DNA from: Flavobacteriaceae bacterium
Lineage (GTDB): Bacteria; Bacteroidota; Bacteroidia; Flavobacteriales; Flavobacteriaceae
Assembly (NCBI GenBank): GCA_028284005.1
Contig: JANQSO010000010.1
Span: forward strand, 51,836 to 115,835
Reading direction: 5' to 3'
Length of the DNA: 64,000 nt
Shown: positions 54,186-64,000 of the stretch, piece after piece
Position numbering within the stretch: the stretch's first letter is position 1
Layout: every line of letters begins with the position of its first letter
Program-made: the position numbers and the translations under genes
Notes under the pieces: model-generated
Databases searched by the model: none
Told to the model about the DNA's origin: nothing
What the model saw: only the letters and a program-made list of their open reading frames with translations

Positions 54186-57100
54186 ATGGCAAGAAATAAA
54201 GAAAACACAGTACAGAAATTCAATAAGATTTCAATTGGTTTAGCTTCTCCCGAATCCATTTTGGCGGAATCACGAGGAGAGGTTTTAAAGCCTGAAACGA
54301 TCAACTACCGTACGCACAAACCGGAGCGTGACGGTCTTTTCTGTGAGCGTATTTTTGGTCCTGTGAAGGATTATGAATGTGCCTGTGGTAAATATAAAAG
54401 AATTCGCTACAAGGGTATTGTTTGTGACCGTTGTGGGGTAGAGGTGACTGAAAAGAAAGTACGTCGTGACCGCGTGGGACATATCAACCTGGTAGTTCCT
54501 GTGGCACATATATGGTATTTCCGTAGTTTACCTAACAAAATTGGATACCTTCTTGGACTGCCGTCCAAGAAACTGGATATGATCATCTATTATGAAAGAT
54601 ACGTAGTGATCCAGCCGGGTATTGCAAAATATGAAGACGGAGAACCTGTTCAAAAAATGGATTTCCTTACCGAAGAAGAGTACCTGAATATATTAGACAC
54701 ACTTCCACAGGAAAATTTATATTTGGAAGAGACCGATGAAAATAAGTTTATTGCGAAAATGGGGGCAGAGTGTTTAATTGATTTGTTGAATCGAATCGAT
54801 TTGGATGAGCTATCATACACCTTGCGCCATAAAGCAAATAACGAAACTTCCAAACAACGTAAGACGGAAGCATTAAAACGTCTTCAGGTGGTGGAAGCAC
54901 TTCGTGATGCAAATAAGAACCGTGAGAACAAACCTTCCTGGATGATCATGAAAGTGGTACCTGTAATACCACCGGAATTACGTCCATTGGTACCATTGGA
55001 TGGTGGTCGTTTTGCTACTTCAGACCTTAATGACCTGTACCGTCGTGTAATTATCCGTAATAACCGTTTGAAGCGTTTGATGGAGATCAAAGCTCCGGAA
55101 GTAATTTTACGTAACGAAAAGCGTATGCTTCAGGAGTCTGTAGATTCTTTGTTTGACAACACAAGAAAATCTTCTGCAGTTAAAACAGATAGTAACCGTC
55201 CACTGAAATCTCTTTCAGATTCCTTAAAAGGGAAACAAGGTCGTTTCCGTCAAAACCTATTAGGAAAACGTGTAGATTATTCGGCACGTTCGGTAATTGT
55301 TGTTGGGCCGGAGTTAAAGTTATATGAGTGTGGTCTTCCTAAAGATATGGCGGCAGAGCTGTACAAGCCTTTTGTAATTAGAAAACTAATTGAAAGAGGA
55401 ATTGTAAAGACTGTAAAATCTGCTAAGAAGATTATAGATAAAAAAGAACCCGTAGTGTGGGATATCCTTGAAAACGTATTGAAAGGACATCCAGTATTAT
55501 TAAACCGTGCTCCTACTTTGCACCGTTTGGGGATCCAGGCATTCCAGCCAAAGTTAATTGAAGGTAAAGCGATCCAGTTACATCCATTGGTCTGTACGGC
55601 ATTTAATGCAGATTTTGATGGTGACCAGATGGCAGTTCACCTTCCTTTGGGCCCTGAAGCAATTCTGGAAGCGCAATTATTGATGTTGGCGTCTCACAAT
55701 ATCCTGAACCCTGCAAATGGGTCTCCGGTGGCAGTACCTTCTCAAGATATGGTATTGGGTCTGTATTATATGACCAAACTGAGAAAGTCGACAAAAAATG
55801 AAAAAGTACTTGGTGAAGGATTAACTTTCTATTCTGCCGAAGAAGCTATTATCGCTTACAACGAAAAGCAAGTGGATCTTAATGCCGAAATTAAAATACG
55901 CACAAAGGACTTTAATGAAGAAGGCGAACTTGTTTACCAGATCATTACGACTACTTTAGGTAGAGTAATTTTCAATGAACAGGTACCGGAAGAAGCAGGC
56001 TATATCAATGAGGTTTTAACTAAAAAATCGTTGCGTGATATTATTGGTGCTATTTTAGCGGTAACCAGTGTGCCAACTACCTCCGTTTTCTTAGATGAGA
56101 TCAAAGGACTCGGATATAAGTTTGCATTTGAAGGTGGATTATCTTTTAGTTTAGGTGATATTATTATCCCTGCTGAAAAACAAGGAATGATCGATAGTGC
56201 TAACGAACAGGTAGACAGTATCATCACTAATTATAATATGGGATTGATTACCAATAACGAACGTTATAATCAGGTGATCGATATCTGGACGGCTACCAAT
56301 GCCGAGTTAACCGAGTTGTCTATGAAACGTATTCGTGAAGACCAACAAGGATTTAACTCTGTATATATGATGCTTGATTCCGGAGCTCGTGGATCTAAAG
56401 AACAGATTCGCCAGCTTACAGGAATGCGTGGATTAATGGCAAAGCCTAAAAAATCAAATTCAGGTGGAGGTGAGATCATTGAAAACCCAATTCTTTCTAA
56501 CTTTAAAGAAGGGCTTTCAATTTTGGAATACTTTATTTCTACGCACGGTGCCCGTAAAGGACTTGCAGATACAGCACTTAAAACAGCAGATGCAGGTTAC
56601 TTGACACGTCGTTTGGTAGATGTATCGCAAGATGTTATTATCAACATTGAAGACTGTGGTACCTTAAGAGGTATAGAAGTTTCCGCATTAAAGAAAAATG
56701 AAGAAGTTGTAGAGTCTTTAAAAGATAGAATTGTAGGTCGTACAGCATTGAACGATGTGTACAATCCATTGACCAAAGAGCTATTGGTAGCTACAGGAGA
56801 TCATATTTCTGAAGAAGTAGCGGCTACAATTGAAGCTTCACCTGTTGAAAGTATTGAAGTTCGTTCTGCATTAACATGCGAGGCCAAAAAGGGAATTTGT
56901 GCACAGTGCTACGGAAGAAACCTTGCTACCAATAAAATGGTACAAAGAGGTGAAGCCGTTGGTGTTGTTGCAGCACAATCTATTGGTGAGCCGGGTACTC
57001 AGTTAACACTACGTACTTTCCACGTAGGGGGTATTGCAGGGAACATTTCGGAAGAGAACAAGTTATCTGTAAAGTTTGATGGAGTTGCCGAAATTGAAGA

Positions 57101-58484
57101 ACTAAAGACCGTAAAAGGAGAAGATGCAGATGGCAAGACGGTAGATATTGTTATTTCCAGAACTTCGGAGATCAAATTGGTCGATAAGAAGACAGGAATT
57201 ATTCTAAGTACAAATAATATACCTTATGGATCCAGTATCTATGTAAAAGATGGCCAGGCATTAAAGTCGGGAGATGTAGTATGTCAGTGGGATCCTTATA
57301 ACGGTGTAATTATCTCGGAATTTGCTGGTAAGATCAAGTATGAAAATATTGAACAGGGTGTTACCTACCAGGTTGAGATCGATGAACAGACCGGTTTCCA
57401 GGAGAAAGTGATTTCGGAGTCGAGAGACAAGAAGAAAATACCAACACTTCAGATATTAGGAAAGAAGGACGAAGTGATTCGTTCTTACAACTTACCTGTA
57501 GGTGCCCACCTGATGGTAGATGATGGTGATAAGATCAAGATCGGTAAAGTTTTAGTGAAGATTCCTAGAAAATCTGCTAAAGCAGGTGATATTACCGGAG
57601 GTCTTCCACGTGTAACCGAATTATTTGAAGCTCGTAACCCATCCAATCCTGCTGTTGTTAGTGAGATAGATGGTGTGGTTTCCTTCGGAAAGATCAAACG
57701 TGGTAACCGGGAAATTATCATTGAGTCTAAGTTAGGTGAAGTGAAAAAGTATTTGGTGAAATTAAGTAACCAGATCCTTGTTCAGGAGAACGATTACGTG
57801 AGAGCCGGGATGCCTTTGTCTGATGGATCCATAACTCCCGAAGATATTTTACGAATCAAAGGGCCTTCTGCAGTACAGCAATACTTGGTGAACGAAGTTC
57901 AGGAAGTATACCGTTTGCAGGGAGTGAAGATCAATGATAAACATTTTGAAGTTGTTGTTCGTCAAATGATGCGTAAAGTACAGATCGTTGATTCCGGTGA
58001 TACTACCTTCCTTGAAAATCAATTAGCTCACAAAGACGATTTTATTGAAGAAAACGATAAGATCTTCGGAATGAAAGTGATTACAAGTGCGGGTGATTCG
58101 GAAAGCCTGAAAGAAGGACAGATAATTTCTCCTCGCGAATTAAGAGACGAAAATTCAATTCTGAAAAGAGCAGATAAAGCACTGGTGGAAGCACGTGATG
58201 CCGAAACTGCTACTGCTACGCCAATACTTCAGGGTATTACAAGAGCTTCACTACAAACCAAATCGTTCATATCTGCGGCTTCCTTCCAGGAAACAACCAA
58301 AGTATTGAATGAGGCTGCTGTAAGTGGTAAAGTAGATGATCTGGAAGGATTGAAGGAAAATGTTATTGTAGGTCATAGGATTCCGGCAGGAACCGGTATG
58401 CGTAATTACGATACTATTATTGTAGGTTCTAAAGAAGAATTGGAAGAAATGACCCGCGAGAAACAAGAAGTGAATTATAACTAA
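54186..58484 (+). CDS. rpoC: RNA polymerase beta' subunit
   Basis: A 1,432-residue subunit. The N-terminal zinc site lies in [20 protein letters not shown], and the catalytic Mg-binding [12 protein letters not shown] is at about residues 474-485. The trigger-loop/bridge region includes GAVLAVTSVP-like and MRGLMAKP segments. A strong terminator follows, so this is the last gene of the operon. Length is typical of Bacteroidota. Confidence 0.98.
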   Translation: MARNKENTVQKFNKISIGLASPESILAESRGEVLKPETINYRTHKPERDGLFCERIFGPVKDYECACGKYKRIRYKGIVCDRCGVEVTEKKVRRDRVGHINLVVPVAHIWYFRSLPNKIGYLLGLPSKKLDMIIYYERYVVIQPGIAKYEDGEPVQKMDFLTEEEYLNILDTLPQENLYLEETDENKFIAKMGAECLIDLLNRIDLDELSYTLRHKANNETSKQRKTEALKRLQVVEALRDANKNRENKPSWMIMKVVPVIPPELRPLVPLDGGRFATSDLNDLYRRVIIRNNRLKRLMEIKAPEVILRNEKRMLQESVDSLFDNTRKSSAVKTDSNRPLKSLSDSLKGKQGRFRQNLLGKRVDYSARSVIVVGPELKLYECGLPKDMAAELYKPFVIRKLIERGIVKTVKSAKKIIDKKEPVVWDILENVLKGHPVLLNRAPTLHRLGIQAFQPKLIEGKAIQLHPLVCTAFNADFDGDQMAVHLPLGPEAILEAQLLMLASHNILNPANGSPVAVPSQDMVLGLYYMTKLRKSTKNEKVLGEGLTFYSAEEAIIAYNEKQVDLNAEIKIRTKDFNEEGELVYQIITTTLGRVIFNEQVPEEAGYINEVLTKKSLRDIIGAILAVTSVPTTSVFLDEIKGLGYKFAFEGGLSFSLGDIIIPAEKQGMIDSANEQVDSIITNYNMGLITNNERYNQVIDIWTATNAELTELSMKRIREDQQGFNSVYMMLDSGARGSKEQIRQLTGMRGLMAKPKKSNSGGGEIIENPILSNFKEGLSILEYFISTHGARKGLADTALKTADAGYLTRRLVDVSQDVIINIEDCGTLRGIEVSALKKNEEVVESLKDRIVGRTALNDVYNPLTKELLVATGDHISEEVAATIEASPVESIEVRSALTCEAKKGICAQCYGRNLATNKMVQRGEAVGVVAAQSIGEPGTQLTLRTFHVGGIAGNISEENKLSVKFDGVAEIEELKTVKGEDADGKTVDIVISRTSEIKLVDKKTGIILSTNNIPYGSSIYVKDGQALKSGDVVCQWDPYNGVIISEFAGKIKYENIEQGVTYQVEIDEQTGFQEKVISESRDKKKIPTLQILGKKDEVIRSYNLPVGAHLMVDDGDKIKIGKVLVKIPRKSAKAGDITGGLPRVTELFEARNPSNPAVVSEIDGVVSFGKIKRGNREIIIESKLGEVKKYLVKLSNQILVQENDYVRAGMPLSDGSITPEDILRIKGPSAVQQYLVNEVQEVYRLQGVKINDKHFEVVVRQMMRKVQIVDSGDTTFLENQLAHKDDFIEENDKIFGMKVITSAGDSESLKEGQIISPRELRDENSILKRADKALVEARDAETATATPILQGITRASLQTKSFISAASFQETTKVLNEAAVSGKVDDLEGLKENVIVGHRIPAGTGMRNYDTIIVGSKEELEEMTREKQEVNYN

Positions 58485-58493
58485 TTATAATGT

Positions 58494-58530
58494 AAAGACT
58501 TGTGCTCTGGACGAGAGCGCAAGTCTTTTT
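58494..58530 (+). terminator. Terminator of the rpoBC operon
   Basis: A 15-base stem pairs 58494-58508 with 58514-58528 (one G-U pair) around GGACG and runs into five T. A strong intrinsic terminator after rpoC. Confidence 0.9.
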
Positions 58531-58542
58531 AAAAGATTACAA

Positions 58543-58863
58543 ATGTCTGATTCAAAAAAACCAAAACAACAACAGGGACAGATCAATATCGAATTGGATG
58601 AAGCGATAGCACAGGGGACATATAGTAACTTGGCTATTATCAATCATTCTGTTTCTGAATTTGTGATAGACTTTGTTACGATCATGCCGGGAGTGCCTAA
58701 AAGTAAAGTGAAGTCCAGAATTGTTCTAACTCCGCAACACGCTAAAAGGTTCCTGAAGGCATTGAATGATAATGTAAAGCGGTTTGAAACTGCTCATGGT
58801 GAAATTAAAGATTACCAGCAACCCCCAATACCTATAAATTTTGGGCCTACAGGAGAAGCTTAA
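58543..58863 (+). CDS. DUF3467 protein
   Basis: A 106-residue soluble protein. QINIELDEAIAQGTYSNLAIINHSVSEFVIDFVTIMPG and KSRIVLTPQHAKRFLKAL match DUF3467, widespread in Bacteroidota next to rpoC. Function is unknown. It lies between two terminators, so it seems to be its own transcript or read-through product. Confidence 0.8.
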   Translation: MSDSKKPKQQQGQINIELDEAIAQGTYSNLAIINHSVSEFVIDFVTIMPGVPKSKVKSRIVLTPQHAKRFLKALNDNVKRFETAHGEIKDYQQPPIPINFGPTGEA

Positions 58864-58865
58864 AC

Positions 58866-58898
58866 AAAAAAACCGCACTTATAAAGTGCGGTTTTTTT
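58866..58898. terminator. Bidirectional terminator
   Basis: Perfect 10-base arms AACCGCACTT and AAGTGCGGTT around ATA, flanked by A and T tracts. It serves the DUF3467 gene and the convergent prfC gene. Confidence 0.92.
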
Positions 58899-58916
58899 GT
58901 TTTAATGCCTATTGAT

Positions 58917-60512
58917 TTAACTCTTACTAAACTCACTTACAAAATGTAACTTCACATTGGGATATTTTGATTGTGTCATTTGTAATGTAAATGCCGAGTC
59001 TGCAAAGAACACCAATTGACCCTGTTTGTCTTTAGCCAAAAACTTAGATTTAACTCTTTTAAAATCTGCAAATTCATCACTTTTAGGGTCCATTGGGTCT
59101 ATCCAGCACGCTTTATGAACGTTCAGGTTTTCGTACCTGCATTTAGCACCGTACTCATGCTCCAATCGGTATTGGATTACCTCAAATTGAAGAGCTCCAA
59201 CAGTACCTATTACCTTTCTTCCGTTCAATTCTAAAATGAATAATTGAGCAACTCCTTCATCCATTAACTGATCTATCCCTTTTTCCAGTTGCTTGCTTTT
59301 CATGGGATCTGCATTGTTAATATACTTAAAATGTTCTGGAGAAAAGCTTGGGATCCCTCTGTAATTCATCTCTTCACCTTCAGTTAAAGTATCCCCGATT
59401 TTAAAATTCCCGGTATCATGAAGCCCTACTATATCTCCGGGATAAGAGATGTCTACAATTTGTTTTTTTTCAGCAAAGAAAGCATTAGGGCTGGAAAATT
59501 TCAACTTTTTATTATGCCTAACGTGAAGATAAGGTGTGTTTCTTTCAAAAGTGCCCGAAACAATCTTTATAAAAGCAAGACGGTCCCGGTGTTTTGGGTC
59601 CATATTGGCATGAATTTTAAAGACAAAACCGGAAAAATCGTTTTCATCCGGTTTTACCAAGCGTGTGTCGCTTTCTTTAGGGCGGGGTTTAGGTGCAATT
59701 TCTACAAAGCAATCTAGTAACTCTCTTACGCCAAAATTATTTAAAGCAGAACCAAAGAATACAGGTTGTAAAGTGCCTTCCAAATACTCATCACGGTTAA
59801 AGTTCGGGTATACTTCGTAGACCAATTCTAACTCTTCCCGAAGCATATTGGCAGCGCTTTCACTGATAATATTTTCTAATTCCGGATTATTAACATCCTC
59901 GATTTTAACGGTTTCTTCGATATTTTTTCTACTATCACCACTAAATAGATTTACATTTTTCTCCCAGATATTGTATATACCTTTGAAGTCGTATCCCATA
60001 CCAATTGGAAAACTAAGTGGAGTTACGCGAAGGCTCAGTTTTTGTTCAATTTCGTCCAATAATTCAAAAGCGTCTTTCCCTTCACGGTCTAGCTTGTTGA
60101 TAAAGACGATCATGGGGATATTACGCATTCGGCATACTTCAACCAGTTTTTCAGTTTGTTCTTCAACCCCTTTGGCAACATCAATAACAACAATAACACT
60201 ATCAACGGCTGTAAGAGTTCTAAAGGTATCTTCTGCAAAATCCTTATGGCCGGGCGTGTCAAGAATGTTTATTTTAATACCCTCATATTCAAAAGCCAGA
60301 ACAGAAGTAGCTACAGAGATCCCTCTTTGCCTTTCAATTTCCATGAAATCACTGGTAGCACCTTTTTTAATTTTATTACTTTTTACCGCACCTGCTTCCT
60401 GAATAGCACCTCCAAAGAGCAATAATTTTTCGGTTAAAGTGGTTTTTCCGGCATCGGGATGAGAAATAATTCCAAAGGTTCTTCTACGCTCTATTTCGTT
60501 TTTTAATGACAT
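58917..60512 (-). CDS. prfC: Peptide chain release factor RF3
   Basis: A 531-residue GTPase: G1 SHPDAGKTTL (17-26), G3 LDTPGHKDFAEDT, G4 NKLDREGKD, and the RF3-specific VGALQFEVIQYRLEHEYGAK. RF3 recycles RF1 and RF2 after termination. It is convergent with the DUF3467 gene and has a structured gap upstream shared with the exported protein at 60855. Confidence 0.96.
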   Translation of the reverse strand: MSLKNEIERRRTFGIISHPDAGKTTLTEKLLLFGGAIQEAGAVKSNKIKKGATSDFMEIERQRGISVATSVLAFEYEGIKINILDTPGHKDFAEDTFRTLTAVDSVIVVIDVAKGVEEQTEKLVEVCRMRNIPMIVFINKLDREGKDAFELLDEIEQKLSLRVTPLSFPIGMGYDFKGIYNIWEKNVNLFSGDSRKNIEETVKIEDVNNPELENIISESAANMLREELELVYEVYPNFNRDEYLEGTLQPVFFGSALNNFGVRELLDCFVEIAPKPRPKESDTRLVKPDENDFSGFVFKIHANMDPKHRDRLAFIKIVSGTFERNTPYLHVRHNKKLKFSSPNAFFAEKKQIVDISYPGDIVGLHDTGNFKIGDTLTEGEEMNYRGIPSFSPEHFKYINNADPMKSKQLEKGIDQLMDEGVAQLFILELNGRKVIGTVGALQFEVIQYRLEHEYGAKCRYENLNVHKACWIDPMDPKSDEFADFKRVKSKFLAKDKQGQLVFFADSAFTLQMTQSKYPNVKLHFVSEFSKS

Positions 60513-60854
60513 TTGGTTCTGTAAAGATTTGAGCGCAAAGATACAGGTTGTTTTACGGTTAAAAAAAGGAAAATATTACAATAATGTTTATAAATCTTTC
60601 CTACAAATAAAAAATATTGTAAGCTGTTTAAAAAAGGGCATATACGTATAAACACGTACATATTCTTCCTACAAAAATACTAACGAAAACAGGTCATTTT
60701 GTGCAGTTCAACGATATTTTTGAACAAGTGGACTAATACTTTAGTTTTTGTAAGAATTTAACATTTATTCCTACGTATATTTGATTTGATTAATTCGAAA
60801 TCTATGCTGTTGGGGCAAGATCCAAATGAATTTTTATTTATAAAAGAAAGAGAC
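60513..60854. promoter_or_regulatory. 342-base intergenic region with dyads and a TAnnTTTG element
   Basis: No gene is seen. The region contains the palindrome TATACGTATA (60641-60650), the dyad GTTCAA-N8-TTGAAC (60706-60725), TTCCTAC at 60598-60604, 60666-60672 and 60768-60774, and TATATTTG (60776-60783), a full -7 match for the plus-strand gene. A TTG at 60748-60750 is 25 bases upstream of it. The minus-strand prfC promoter must also lie here but is not clear. Confidence 0.5.
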
Positions 60855-61379
60855 ATGAAAGTTTTTAGACTCGTTTCCCATGATGGAAAATCAAAACTGT
60901 TTTTATCACCGTTATTTATGGTGTTTATTTTTAGTATGTTTTGCATGCAAAGTATAGCACAAAACTGTAATTCTGAGTTGAACGTTCATCAAAATAGAGA
61001 TGCACGATCAGCTAGTGAAAATGATTCTACTCGATTTCAGTTGGAGCTTACTAATAATACATCTGCACCGCAAACATATACGATTAAGGCAGTGAATTAT
61101 AATGGTAGTTGTACAGTTGGAAACAACAAGTCTTTACGGTCTAATTCTAACATTAATCTTAACGTATCATTTATCCAACAAGGATCCAGAAGTAGTTCTA
61201 ATTCTATAACAGTTCCTGCCAGATCCACGGTTAATTTTCTGGCTTCAGTTGCTGTACCTTCAGGTACTCCTAAAAAGGAATGGAGCTGTATAGAAGTTCA
61301 GGCCAACTCCAGTGCTTGTACACAAGGAGCTGTTTCCACAATATTAAAAGTTTTTGTTTCAGATCCATTAGAAAATTAA
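60855..61379 (+). CDS. Small exported protein upstream of the giant surface protein
   Basis: About 174 residues from the ATG at 60855; the TTG at 60786 would add a non-signal extension. A signal peptide (FLSPLFMVFIFSMFCMQSIAQ) is followed by a beta-rich domain with several cysteines (NCNSELNV, GSCTVGNN, WSCIEVQ, SACTQG) that could form disulfides. I do not recognise the family. TPQTYTIKAV-like stretches recall NPCBM/Fn3-type surface domains. It precedes the vWA/DUF11 gene by 60 bases on the same strand, so they may be a unit. Confidence 0.55.
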   Translation: MKVFRLVSHDGKSKLFLSPLFMVFIFSMFCMQSIAQNCNSELNVHQNRDARSASENDSTRFQLELTNNTSAPQTYTIKAVNYNGSCTVGNNKSLRSNSNINLNVSFIQQGSRSSSNSITVPARSTVNFLASVAVPSGTPKKEWSCIEVQANSSACTQGAVSTILKVFVSDPLEN

Positions 61380-61439
61380 TAAAGGACAAGATAGTTCTAG
61401 CCAAAATATATAATAGGTTTAAACCTAAAAACTCATTTT

Positions 61440-64000
61440 ATGAAAAAGCAATTACCCTCGCAAAATATACTTAACAAAAAGACAGTATTTTTAGTACTGT
61501 CCTTCTTTGTATTTAATCTGGCGTCGCTTTTTTCGCAAGAAATAACGCTTGATAAGGTAGCAGTTGAAAGTACATTGTGTAACCAATTTGATATTACCTT
61601 AACAGTTACAGGAAACCCTCCTCCAATTCCTCAGGAGGTTATTCTGGTTATTGACCGTTCAGGTAGTATGGGCTTTGATATTCCAAACGACCCTAATGAA
61701 TCTATTGATTATGCAAAGGATGCTGCTATTGATTTTGTAAATAACTTATTTCTCGCAGCTAATAACCCTACAGGGGATAACAAGGTTGGGATAGTTTCTT
61801 ATTCTACTTCAGCGACTCTGGATATTGGTTTGACAGATTCTTCAGGCCAGGCAAGTATTATTACCGCTATAAACGGCTTAGTTGCCAATGGAGGAACCAA
61901 TATTGCTGGTGGATTGGATGTTGCCGACACAGAAATGACAAACAACGGAACATTTGATTGTTCAACAGCAAGAAGTATAATTCTATTATCAGATGGTGTT
62001 ACAAACCGTAGATTAAATGGAGTAACTTCTTGTACAAGTAACCCTTCCGGTCCATTTCCGGCAAACAATACAGATTGTATGGATGATGCCATTAATGAGG
62101 GTGTTGGAGCACAAACTACTACAGTAAGTGGAGATGTATATGGACAAACGATCTATTCTATTGGTCTATTTGGTGGTATTGACAATTCAAATGGACAAAT
62201 TCCAGCTACGTTTACATTAGATGAAATCCAAAACGGTGGCTTATTTACCACAGAAAATGCAGCAGATCTTACAGGTATTTATAGTACTATTTTAGGTCAA
62301 TTGGCACTGGCAGCAAAGGATGGGGTTATCACTGATGTTCTGGGTACCGGTTTTCAATTGGTAGCCGGTTCAATAAGTAACCCGGCCGATGCAACCTATA
62401 ATGCAGGAACTAACACGATTACCTGGAATATTGGTGATGTTTCAGATGAAGTAAAAACATTAGAGTATTCAATTGAAGCCGTTGGAATGCAGGGTTGTGG
62501 TATTCAAAATTCGGGCTCAAGTCAAATGATGTATGAAGATTCGAGTTGCGCTATGCAAACCTTACCTTTCCCCAATCCACAAGTATGTGTTCCTTGTCCG
62601 GATATTTCCGATCCAACCATCGAACAGGTAGAATGTACCAATGAAATAAATTATTCTGCTACTTTCGACCCTGGAGTATGTACTCCATTTTCAGTTGGGT
62701 TCGAATGGGAATTTTTCCTGAATAATGTTTCTGTTGGAACAGCTTCAGGAAATACAATGGGAGACCTTTCCGGTACATTTGTCTATACAGGCGCAAGTCC
62801 TTTTGAAGGAGATTTCAGAGCCGAATTGGTTTATAACGGAACATACAATAACAGTTGTAACCTTCCGGCAGTAACTGTCGATTCAACAATTCAAATTTAT
62901 TTGCCTGCTGCTGCTCCTGTAAGTGGAGGAGATCAGGCAGAATGTGCTGCAAGTCCAAATATTCAGACATTAACAGCTACAGCCACTGTTCAACAGGGTC
63001 AAAGTGTTGCCTGGTATACTCAGGCTACCGGCGGAGCTTTAGTTCCGGACCCATCGTTAAATACAATTGGAAGTGTTACATATTATGCAGAAACTGTTGA
63101 TGGTGTAAGCGGATGTTCCAGTAATGATAGAATTCCTGTAACTCTTACATTATACAATTGTGCAATAGATATTGATAAAGTAGCTAGTCCAAATGATCCG
63201 AATAACTGTAATCCTATTCCAGCCGGACAAGATATTGACTACACTTTCACTGTTACGAACCTAGGAAACATTGCAATTGAAAATGTTCAGGTTAATGATC
63301 CATTAATAGACGCTGTGAACCCAATTCCGGGCCCTGCTAGTGGTGATACCAATAATAATGGTGAATTAGACACAAATGAAACATGGATATACAATGCCAG
63401 TTATACGGTAACACAAGCAGACATTGTTAGTGGGCAAGTACAAAATACGGCAACAGTAGATGGTAGCGTCACTGGTTCATCTTCTTCTTTTAATGTAAAT
63501 GATAATGATACTGAAACAGTTGTTTTATGTCAGAATGCCGAAATTTCAATTACAAAAGCTAGTACCAGTGCTACGGGGAATTGTAATTCATTCAATGTAA
63601 ACGATACTATTGATTATACATTTACTGTTACCAATGAAGGAGATGTGGATATTACCAATGTAGTTGTAACAGATACAAAGCTAGGAGGAACTATTGCAGG
63701 TCCGGCTAGCGGAGATACAAATACGAATAATATTTTAGATGTTGGTGAAGTGTGGATATATCAGGCAAGTTATACTGTTACTCAAGCTGACATAGATAAT
63801 GGCTCTGTTGTTAATACTGCGGAAGTTGACGGCGATACTGCGTTAGGAACTGTTAATGATCCTAGTAATACGGTTACTGTATTAATTTGTCAGGATCCGA
63901 CCATTGCCCTTATCAAGGTAGGAACCTATGACGGTTTTGACCAGGCAGGCAGCTGTATCTCAGCTCCTGGTGATACGATCACCTATGCCTTTACGGTAAC
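61440..64000 (+). CDS. Giant surface protein, vWA plus DUF11 repeats (3' end outside window)
   Basis: Starts at the ATG at 61440 and is open to the right edge; 853 residues are visible. A signal peptide (LVLSFFVFNLASLFS) is followed by a von Willebrand A domain with the MIDAS motif DRSGSMG near residue 72. Next come a cysteine-containing Ig-like region and DUF11-like beta repeats starting near residues 576, 702 and 822, each about 120 residues. The repeats share GPASGDTNNN and TVTQADI, and conserved cysteines (VLCQ, LICQ) mark their ends. It is probably a cell-surface adhesin or motility-linked protein; a T9SS domain would lie downstream. Confidence 0.82.
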   Translation, partial: MKKQLPSQNILNKKTVFLVLSFFVFNLASLFSQEITLDKVAVESTLCNQFDITLTVTGNPPPIPQEVILVIDRSGSMGFDIPNDPNESIDYAKDAAIDFVNNLFLAANNPTGDNKVGIVSYSTSATLDIGLTDSSGQASIITAINGLVANGGTNIAGGLDVADTEMTNNGTFDCSTARSIILLSDGVTNRRLNGVTSCTSNPSGPFPANNTDCMDDAINEGVGAQTTTVSGDVYGQTIYSIGLFGGIDNSNGQIPATFTLDEIQNGGLFTTENAADLTGIYSTILGQLALAAKDGVITDVLGTGFQLVAGSISNPADATYNAGTNTITWNIGDVSDEVKTLEYSIEAVGMQGCGIQNSGSSQMMYEDSSCAMQTLPFPNPQVCVPCPDISDPTIEQVECTNEINYSATFDPGVCTPFSVGFEWEFFLNNVSVGTASGNTMGDLSGTFVYTGASPFEGDFRAELVYNGTYNNSCNLPAVTVDSTIQIYLPAAAPVSGGDQAECAASPNIQTLTATATVQQGQSVAWYTQATGGALVPDPSLNTIGSVTYYAETVDGVSGCSSNDRIPVTLTLYNCAIDIDKVASPNDPNNCNPIPAGQDIDYTFTVTNLGNIAIENVQVNDPLIDAVNPIPGPASGDTNNNGELDTNETWIYNASYTVTQADIVSGQVQNTATVDGSVTGSSSSFNVNDNDTETVVLCQNAEISITKASTSATGNCNSFNVNDTIDYTFTVTNEGDVDITNVVVTDTKLGGTIAGPASGDTNTNNILDVGEVWIYQASYTVTQADIDNGSVVNTAEVDGDTALGTVNDPSNTVTVLICQDPTIALIKVGTYDGFDQAGSCISAPGDTITYAFTV

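Noticed and set aside
59848..60402. 184-residue open frame antisense to prfC
   Set aside because: prfC on the other strand has all RF3 motifs; the antisense frame shows no recognisable domain.

Overview
This window looks like the chromosome of a marine-type Flavobacteriaceae (phylum Bacteroidota). The evidence is an AT-rich genome, putative -7 elements matching TAnnTTTG, a near-absence of Shine-Dalgarno sequences, a type IX secretion (T9SS) sorting domain, TonB-receptor-like and TPR outer-membrane proteins, DUF2851, DUF1343/NamZ, DUF2059 and DUF3467 genes, and the order rpsU-xerC-hpf-tRNAs-tuf-tRNA-secE-nusG-rplKAJL-rpoBC. I cannot assign a genus or species.

Region 1 (1-15.2 kb) is a cell-surface polysaccharide locus with genes in both orientations. 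It holds the tail of a sulfatase-like protein, five predicted glycosyltransferases, a Wzx-type flippase, a DegT aminotransferase and a FdtA-type sugar ketoisomerase. It also has a GNAT/FemAB-like transferase, a phytanoyl-CoA-dioxygenase-like enzyme, a zinc-ribbon methyltransferase, a polytopic membrane protein and an MBOAT/SGNH O-acylation pair. The ketoisomerase, aminotransferase and acyltransferase together suggest a 3-acylamido-3,6-dideoxyhexose in the glycan.

Region 2 (15.2-31.5 kb) begins with an FtsE-like ATPase. A mirror-image pair of clusters follows, each with one subtilisin-like S8 protease and one short tail-fibre-like exported protein, facing away from a dyad-rich intergenic region. 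Next come a 1,000-residue TPR protein with a TonB-receptor-like barrel, an amidohydrolase lipoprotein, a metalloprotease-like lipoprotein, a DUF2059 protein, a methyltransferase and a YkgJ-type cysteine-cluster protein.

Region 3 (31.5-43.5 kb) is housekeeping and metabolism: NamZ-like muramidase, LolC/E-type permease, cysteine synthase, DUF2851, PspC, a K+ channel, an alanine/glycine symporter, a helix-hairpin-helix protein, a beta-helix exported protein and an acyl-CoA dehydrogenase.

Region 4 (43.5-58.9 kb) is the translation/transcription core: rpsU, xerC, hpf, four tRNAs, tuf, tRNA-Trp, secE, nusG, rplK, rplA, rplJ, rplL, rpoB, rpoC and a DUF3467 gene. Strong hairpins lie between rplL and rpoB, between rpoB and rpoC, and after rpoC.

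Region 5 (58.9-64 kb) has prfC on the minus strand. A 342-base regulatory-looking gap follows, then a small exported protein and the 5' 2.56 kb of a very large vWA/DUF11 surface protein that runs off the window.

The observations I rate highest are the near-perfect Shine-Dalgarno sequence on rpsU in an otherwise SD-poor genome, the mirrored S8 protease clusters with two adjacent dyads between them, and the structured region upstream of the giant surface protein.
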